The notes below the pieces were generated by a model, which was not told where the DNA came from, made no database searches, and saw nothing but the letters and a program-made list of their open reading frames with translations. This document shows positions 59,443-64,000 of a stretch of DNA of 64,000 bases, one piece after another. Source of the stretch: Agromyces sp. H17E-10 (GTDB lineage: Bacteria > Actinomycetota > Actinomycetes > Actinomycetales > Microbacteriaceae); contig NZ_CP095042.1 in NCBI RefSeq assembly GCF_022919715.1, positions 3,286,001 to 3,350,000 of the forward strand, written 5' to 3'. Positions within the stretch are counted from its first letter, which is position 1; the number at the start of each line of letters is the position of its first letter. A program made the position numbers and the translations under genes.

Positions 59443-60981
59443 TCAGTGGCCGACCGGTGCGCCGTGCTCCATGTCAGCGGGTCGCCGAATGAGGAACGCG
59501 CCAACGATCGCGAAGAGCGACAGGATCGCCCCGACCATGAACGCCGAACTGATGCCGGTCGCGTTGGCGGCGATGGCGGAGGCCCCGTTCGCCTCGGCCA
59601 CGGCGGTGCGCGAGGTCATCACGGTGATGAACAGCGCCGTGCCCGCTGCACCCGCGACCTGCTGCACGGTGCCGACGATCGCCGATCCGTGCGAGTAGAA
59701 CCGCGGCTCGACCGAGCCGAGCGCCGAGGTGAACAGCGGCGTGAACATGAACGCGAGGGCGGCCGACATCACCATGTGCGCCACGAGGACGAGCCAGGGA
59801 GAGGTCTGGTCGGTCACCATCGTGAGGCTCCACAGCACGCCCGACACGACGATGGAGCCCGGCACGAGCAGCGGCGTCGGGCCGAACCGGTCGTAGAGGC
59901 GACCGACCGTCGGGCCGAGCAGACCCATGATGAGCCCGCCCGGCAGCAGCAGGAGACCCGTGTAGAGCGGCTCGAGCCCGAGCACGTCCTGCAGGTAGAT
60001 GGGCAGCAGGATGATCGTGCCGAACAGCGCCGCCATCATGACGACCATGAGTGCGACCGAGAGGGCGAAGTTGCGCGACGTGAAGGTGCGGAGGTCGAGC
60101 AGCGCGCGGTCGCGGCGCTGCAGCAGGAGCTGGCGCACGATGAACGCGGCGATGCCGACGACGCCCACGGCCAGCGAGATCCACATCGCGGGCGCGTCGG
60201 CCGCACTGCGACCGCTGACGACCCCGCCGACGAGGCTGAGGCCGTAGACGAGCCCGCCGAAGCCGAACGCCGAGAGGATCACCGAGAACACGTCGATCGG
60301 CAGCTTGCGGGTCTCGCTCACGTTCTCGACCTTGCGGATACCGATCACGAGCATGGCGACGGCGATCGGCAGCACGAGCCAGAACATGAACCGCCACGTC
60401 AGGAAGTTCAGGATCAGGCCCGAGATCGTCGGCCCGATCGCGGGCGCCACCGACATGACGATCGAGACCCGCCCCATGAACCGACCGCGGTCGGAGGGGG
60501 CGACGAGCGTCATGAGCGTCGTCATGAGCAGCGGCATCATGATCGCGGTACCGGTCGCCTGCACGACGCGGGCGCCGAGCAGCACCTCGAAGCCGGGCGC
60601 GAGCGCGGCCATCAGCGTGCCCGCCGAGAACAGGCTCATTGCCGTGATGAAGATCGGCCTGGTCGGGAACCGCTGCAGCAGGAAGCCCGTGATCGGGATG
60701 ACGACGGCCATCGTCAGCATGAACGCGGTCGTCAGCCACTGCGCTGCGGTGAGGGTGATGTGCAGGTCGTCGACGAGATGCGGGATCGCGACGCCCATGA
60801 TCGTCTCGTTGAGGAAGACGACGAAGGTCGCGGCGAGCAGCAGCCAGATGACGCGCGTGTTGTTCGCGCCGTGGGCGGGCTGGTGGGCGACGACGGCCGC
60901 GTCCTGGGCGGCGGCGTCTGGACCGACCGCGGGCGTCGAGGCGGTCGAGGGGTCGAGGTCGGATACGGCGCGTTCGGTCAC
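59443..60981 (-). CDS. DHA2-type MFS drug exporter
   Basis: 512-aa, 14-helix MFS exporter of the EmrB/LfrA branch. Motif A-like FLNETIMGVAIPHLVDDLHIT, motif C-type SVAPAIGPTISGLILNFLTWRFMFW (about 178-202) and the segment LDLRTFTSRNFALSVALMVVM are typical. Exports dyes or drugs by proton antiport in general. GTG 60981; upstream bases GAACTCCTCT. No dedicated regulator is next to it. Confidence 0.9.
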   Translation of the reverse strand: MTERAVSDLDPSTASTPAVGPDAAAQDAAVVAHQPAHGANNTRVIWLLLAATFVVFLNETIMGVAIPHLVDDLHITLTAAQWLTTAFMLTMAVVIPITGFLLQRFPTRPIFITAMSLFSAGTLMAALAPGFEVLLGARVVQATGTAIMMPLLMTTLMTLVAPSDRGRFMGRVSIVMSVAPAIGPTISGLILNFLTWRFMFWLVLPIAVAMLVIGIRKVENVSETRKLPIDVFSVILSAFGFGGLVYGLSLVGGVVSGRSAADAPAMWISLAVGVVGIAAFIVRQLLLQRRDRALLDLRTFTSRNFALSVALMVVMMAALFGTIILLPIYLQDVLGLEPLYTGLLLLPGGLIMGLLGPTVGRLYDRFGPTPLLVPGSIVVSGVLWSLTMVTDQTSPWLVLVAHMVMSAALAFMFTPLFTSALGSVEPRFYSHGSAIVGTVQQVAGAAGTALFITVMTSRTAVAEANGASAIAANATGISSAFMVGAILSLFAIVGAFLIRRPADMEHGAPVGH

Positions 60982-61164
60982 AGAGGAGTTCCAATCGAGA
61001 TCGGCGCTGGAGCAGCACCGGAACGTGCGTCGAGATGAAGGTGCGGAAGAAACGGAACAGGTGGGTCAACCCGCAGCGGGCGACGCGCTATTCCCGATTG
61101 CCGAGATCGATCGGAACGCATGGAACACGGTCGAACCGGCGACCGTGTTCACGAAGGCTCGGGA

Positions 61165-61183
61165 CCCGGCTCAGGGAGCCGGG
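61165..61183 (-). terminator. Hairpin at the end of the nad operon
   Basis: CCCGGCTC / GAGCCGGG (3-nt loop) overlapping the stop codon of the small acidic protein. Confidence 0.5.
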
Positions 61184-61326
61184 GCCGGACCGTCGGTCGG
61201 CGTGGCGCGCGGCAGCCAGCCCTCGAGAATGGACTCTTCGGGGGCGAGCTCGTCGTCGAGCCGGCCGTCGCGAGCGGCGGTGTCGTCGTCGGCAGCGTCG
61301 GCAGGGGTCGGAGTCGAATCGCTCAT
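61171..61326 (-). CDS. Small acidic protein in NAD operon
   Basis: 51-aa hydrophilic, acidic protein: MSDSTPTPADAADDDTAARD, then a short conserved-looking region LDDELAPEESILEGWLPRATP. No family recognised. ATG 61326 overlaps the cysteine desulfurase stop by 4 nt (ATGA) and a hairpin overlaps its stop. That coupling is the main evidence that it is real. Confidence 0.68.
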   Translation of the reverse strand: MSDSTPTPADAADDDTAARDGRLDDELAPEESILEGWLPRATPTDGPAPAP

Positions 61327-62468
61327 GATGTCACGATAGCGCGCACCGCCGACACGGCCCGTGAGACGGCGGTGGCGGCATCCTCGATCTCGTCGGACGT
61401 CGTCGCGGAGCCGAGGGTGAACCGCACTGCCGTCTGGGCGATCTCGGCGGGCACGCCCATCGCCGTGAGCACGTGTGACGGGTCGTCGCGGCCTGCCGCG
61501 CACGCCGAGCCGCTCGAGCAGACGACGCCGTCGCGCTCGAGCTCCAGCAGCACCGCTTCGCCGCTCGTACCGGGGAAGACGAACGAGACGGTGCCGGGGA
61601 GGCGTGCGTCGACGGCGCCCGTGAGGCGGGCCTCGGGCACCTCGGCGAGCACGCGCTCGACGAGCCGCGCGCTCAGCGCGCCGACCCGCTCCGCGGTCTC
61701 GACGCGTTCGGCCTCCGCGAGCCGGAGGGCCGTCGCGAACGCGACCGCGCCCGCGACGTTCTCGGTGCCCGACCGGCGCCCGCGCTCCTGCCCGCCGCCG
61801 TGCAGCACCGGTTCGAGGGGGAGTCGCCCGCGCACGACGAGCACGCCCGTGCCCTTCGGCGCGCCGATCTTGTGCCCCGCGAGCGACAGCGCGTCGACGC
61901 CGAGCGCGTCGAGCGAGAGGGGGAGCCGGCCCGCGGCCTGCACCGCGTCGGTGTGCACGAGCGCGCCGACCCTGCGAGCGAGGGCGGCGAGCTCGGCGAC
62001 GGGCTGCACGGTGCCGACCTCGTTGTTGGCGAGCTGCGCCGAGACGAGCGTCGTGTCGGGGCGGAGCACCGCCGCGAGGAGGTCGGGCGACACCCGCCCG
62101 GCGCCGTCGACCGCGACCTCGTCGAGCGCGAACCCGTGGAGCCTGGCGAGGGCGCGCGCCGACTCGAGCACCGCCTCGTGCTCGACGGCCGAGACGACGA
62201 CGTGCCGGCCGCGCGGGTTCGCGAGCGCGAGCCCCGTGACCGCGAGGTTGTCGGCCTCGGTGCCGCCGCTCGTGAAGATCACGTCGCCCGGGCGGCAGCC
62301 GACGACCTCGGCGACGCTCGCGCGCGCGTCGCCGAGCGCCCGCGCGGCCTCGTCGCCGAGGCCGTGCCGGCTCGACGGGTTGCCGAAGGCGCCGGTCAGG
62401 TAGGGCCACATCGCCTCGAGCACCTCGCGGCGCACGGGCGTGGTCGCCGCGTGGTCGAGGAAGATCAC
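61323..62468 (-). CDS. Cysteine desulfurase (NifS/IscS family)
   Basis: 381-aa PLP enzyme moving sulfur from cysteine to an acceptor, leaving alanine. N-terminal FLDHAATTPVRREV, His-Glu in SAVEHEAVLESA (about 91-102), PLP Lys in LAGHKIGAPKG (about K197) and loop Cys in VCSSGSACAAG (about 315-325). Position after nadC and nadB suggests it supplies the iron-sulfur cluster to quinolinate synthase NadA, as NifS-type enzymes beside nad genes do in Bacillus (inference). GTG 62468 overlaps the nadC stop by 4 nt. Confidence 0.92.
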   Translation of the reverse strand: MIFLDHAATTPVRREVLEAMWPYLTGAFGNPSSRHGLGDEAARALGDARASVAEVVGCRPGDVIFTSGGTEADNLAVTGLALANPRGRHVVVSAVEHEAVLESARALARLHGFALDEVAVDGAGRVSPDLLAAVLRPDTTLVSAQLANNEVGTVQPVAELAALARRVGALVHTDAVQAAGRLPLSLDALGVDALSLAGHKIGAPKGTGVLVVRGRLPLEPVLHGGGQERGRRSGTENVAGAVAFATALRLAEAERVETAERVGALSARLVERVLAEVPEARLTGAVDARLPGTVSFVFPGTSGEAVLLELERDGVVCSSGSACAAGRDDPSHVLTAMGVPAEIAQTAVRFTLGSATTSDEIEDAATAVSRAVSAVRAIVTS

Positions 62469-63379
62469 GGATGCCCCGCTGGCACGCCGGCGTCGGCGTC
62501 GGCGTCGGCCGCGCGCTGGTCTCCGGGTGCTTCGACGACGACGTCCAGCCCGAGGTCGAGCGAGCGCACCGAGTGGGTGAGCGCGCCGACCGAGACGACG
62601 TCGACTCCCGTCGCGGCGATCGCCGCGACGGTGTCGAGGTTCACGCCGCCCGAGGCCTCGACGACCGCGCGCCCGTCGATGAGCGCGACGCCCTCGCGCA
62701 GCTCGTCGACGGTGAAGTTGTCGAGCATGATCGTGTCGGCGCCGCCGTCGAGCACGGCCGCGATCTGGTCGATGCGATCGACCTCGACCTCGAGGTGCGC
62801 GGTGTGCGGCATCCGGTCACGGGCTGCCCGCAGCGCGGTCGCGAGATCGACGCCGCCCGCGGTGAGCACGGCGAGGTGGTTGTCCTTCGCCATGATCGCG
62901 TCCGACAGCGAGCGGCGGTGGTTGCGGCCGCCGCCGTCGCGCACGGCCTGGCGTTCGAGGCTGCGCAGGCCGGGGGTCGTCTTGCGCGTGTCGACGATGC
63001 GGGCGCGGGTACCGTCGACCGCAGCGACGTAGCGCGCGGTGAGCGTCGCGATGCCCGACATGCGCTGGAGCAGGTTGAGGGCGACGCGCTCGGCGCGGAG
63101 GATGCCGCGGGCGGGACCCTGCACCGTCGCGAGCACGGCGCCCGCGGCGAACGGCTCACCGTCGCGGGCGAGCGGCTCGACCGCGATGCTCGGGTCGACC
63201 AGGCGGAACGCCGCTGCGAACACGTCGACGCCGCTGAGCACCCCCGGCTCGCGCGCGACGAGTTCGGCGGTCGCGGTGGCGTCGGCGGGGATGAGCGTCT
63301 CGCCGGTGAGGTCTCCCCACGGGGCGTCCTCGTCGAGGGCGGCGGAGACGATGCGCTCGATCTCGCGGGTGTCGGTCAT
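62465..63379 (-). CDS. nadC: Nicotinate-nucleotide diphosphorylase (carboxylating)
   Basis: 304-aa quinolinate phosphoribosyltransferase of de novo NAD synthesis: quinolinate + PRPP to nicotinate mononucleotide + CO2. Family motifs RAERVALNLLQRMSGIAT (about 92-109), RIVDTRKTTPGLRSLERQAVRDGGGRNHR (about 121-149), MAKDNHL and LEVEVDRIDQI (about 189-199), DTIMLDNF (about 207-214) and EASGGVNLDTV. The C-terminal 20 residues (AADADADAGVPAGHP) are repetitive and arise from a GTCGGC run. Start ATG 63379, one nt overlap with the nadB stop. Confidence 0.95.
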   Translation of the reverse strand: MTDTREIERIVSAALDEDAPWGDLTGETLIPADATATAELVAREPGVLSGVDVFAAAFRLVDPSIAVEPLARDGEPFAAGAVLATVQGPARGILRAERVALNLLQRMSGIATLTARYVAAVDGTRARIVDTRKTTPGLRSLERQAVRDGGGRNHRRSLSDAIMAKDNHLAVLTAGGVDLATALRAARDRMPHTAHLEVEVDRIDQIAAVLDGGADTIMLDNFTVDELREGVALIDGRAVVEASGGVNLDTVAAIAATGVDVVSVGALTHSVRSLDLGLDVVVEAPGDQRAADADADAGVPAGHP

Positions 63380-64000
63380 CAGGCGGCCTCCTCGAGGTCT
63401 GGGCGGGTGGTGGTGGTCGGACGGCCGGTCGATGCCGAGGATGCCGCCGTCGGGGGGACCGACGCGGTCGGGTCGTCGGTGCGGAAGTGCGCGCCGACGC
63501 TCTCGCGGCGGGCCTGCGCCGCCGCGACCGTCAGCCGTGCGAGGCCGAGCAGGTTGCGGTCCTCGGCGGATCGTCGGTCGACGGGCGCGGGGGCGCTCCA
63601 CGCGTCGAGCCGTTCGGCGGCCTCGGCGAGTCCGCGCGCGTCGCGCTCGAGGCCCACCCGGTTCCACATGAGCTCCTGCAGGGCTACCCGGTCGACCCGG
63701 GCCCCGGCCATTCCTGCGGATATACGATCCGCCGCGCCGGGCGTCGGGCCCGAAACCTCGGGGTGGCGGATCGTATATCCGCGATGCTGCTCGGCGGGAG
63801 CGGAGGGGCGGAGAGCAGCAGGCGTCGTGGGAGCGGCAGGGGCAGGAGCCGTAGCGCGGGGCGCACCGCCCGTGATCGCGCGGGCGGCGCGCTCGCCGAA
63901 GACGGCCGCCTCGAGCAGCGAGTTCGACGCGAGTCGGTTCGCGCCGTGCACCCCGGTGCAGGCGCACTCGCCGACGGCGTACAGCCCCGGAAGGCTCGCC
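63379..64000 (-). CDS. nadB: L-aspartate oxidase, C-terminal part
   Basis: Partial; the 5' end is beyond the window. It shows [37 protein letters not shown], the FAD-side motif of the NadB/SdhA-like family, then the C-terminal helical region [26 protein letters not shown]. NadB oxidises L-aspartate to iminoaspartate, which NadA condenses to quinolinate for NadC, so nadB-nadC-desulfurase form one operon. Between them, residues around [20 protein letters not shown] are encoded by a perfect 18-bp inverted repeat, an in-frame insertion not expected in the family. Confidence 0.9.
   Translation of the reverse strand, partial: ASLPGLYAVGECACTGVHGANRLASNSLLEAAVFGERAARAITGGAPRATAPAPAAPTTPAALRPSAPAEQHRGYTIRHPEVSGPTPGAADRISAGMAGARVDRVALQELMWNRVGLERDARGLAEAAERLDAWSAPAPVDRRSAEDRNLLGLARLTVAAAQARRESVGAHFRTDDPTASVPPTAASSASTGRPTTTTRPDLEEAA
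63716..63782. repeat. 18-bp inverted repeat inserted in nadB
   Basis: Arms GCGGATATACGATCCGCC (63716-63733) and its exact complement (63765-63782), 31-bp centre, in frame within nadB. AT-rich tips contrast with the surrounding GC-rich DNA; looks like a palindromic mobile element. Confidence 0.8.

Overview
The window is about 64 kb of very GC-rich DNA (roughly 70% or more by eye), densely packed, with many GTG starts and many 1-4 bp start/stop overlaps. Codon use, the gene families (GreA-adjacent DUF4307, DUF4245, DUF6264-like, PIN-PhoH2, Ddn/DUF385, RmuC, fused TrpEG) and the gene order point to a high-GC actinobacterium, most likely family Microbacteriaceae; genus not determined. The left third keeps the core order seen around Mycobacterium tuberculosis Rv1080c-Rv1112 (greA, DUF4307, TrhA, short Z-prenyl synthase, phoH2, fumC, glpX, DUF4245, xseB, xseA, ispH, ychF), with insertions and with mca missing from its usual place.

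Layout. 1-6.4 kb: end of an AI-2E-type permease coupled to threonine dehydratase; convergent greA; DUF4307; TrhA; uppS-like; PLP enzyme. 6.6-14.2 kb: phoH2, NTF2-like, fumC, beta-carbonic anhydrase, DUF4245, xseBA, ispH. 14.2-19.9 kb: LtrA membrane protein and a TetR-controlled heterodimeric ABC exporter, with a perfect 18-bp operator between them. 20-24.6 kb: class II aldolase and two class II fructose-bisphosphatases (lower glycolysis/gluconeogenesis), then a VOC protein. 24.7-31.8 kb: permease plus Usp operon, rmuC, exonuclease, methyltransferase, ArsR-SRPBCC pair, lipoprotein. 31.9-34.5 kb: ychF followed by a lower-GC accessory patch of three small genes separated by copies of the ychF 3' end. 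34.5-38.6 kb: small enzymes (GNATs, patatin, PhnA, methyltransferase, acyltransferase). 38.6-44.4 kb: ABC-F, an ECF-like sigma factor and a membrane protein sharing one promoter motif, Fpg/Nei. 44.5-49.3 kb: a GntR-controlled amidohydrolase/deaminase/MFS catabolic cluster with twin operators. 49.4-54.3 kb: GNATs, second Fpg/Nei, Ddn-like protein, and a fused anthranilate synthase under a trp attenuator with a Trp-Trp leader peptide. 54.5-60.9 kb: DUF1254, PrmC-like methyltransferase, phosphoribosyltransferase, a solute-binding/VWA fusion, MFS efflux. 61.2-64 kb: nadB-nadC-cysteine desulfurase-small protein operon (NAD synthesis), with an inverted-repeat insertion inside nadB.

Recurring regulation: at least ten genes show a TANNNT box ending 6-8 nt before the start codon and no Shine-Dalgarno, the signature of leaderless transcripts. 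Convergent genes are separated by perfect hairpins, several built on the same GGATGCC/GGCATCC arms. No rRNA, tRNA, CRISPR, transposase or prophage gene was recognised.
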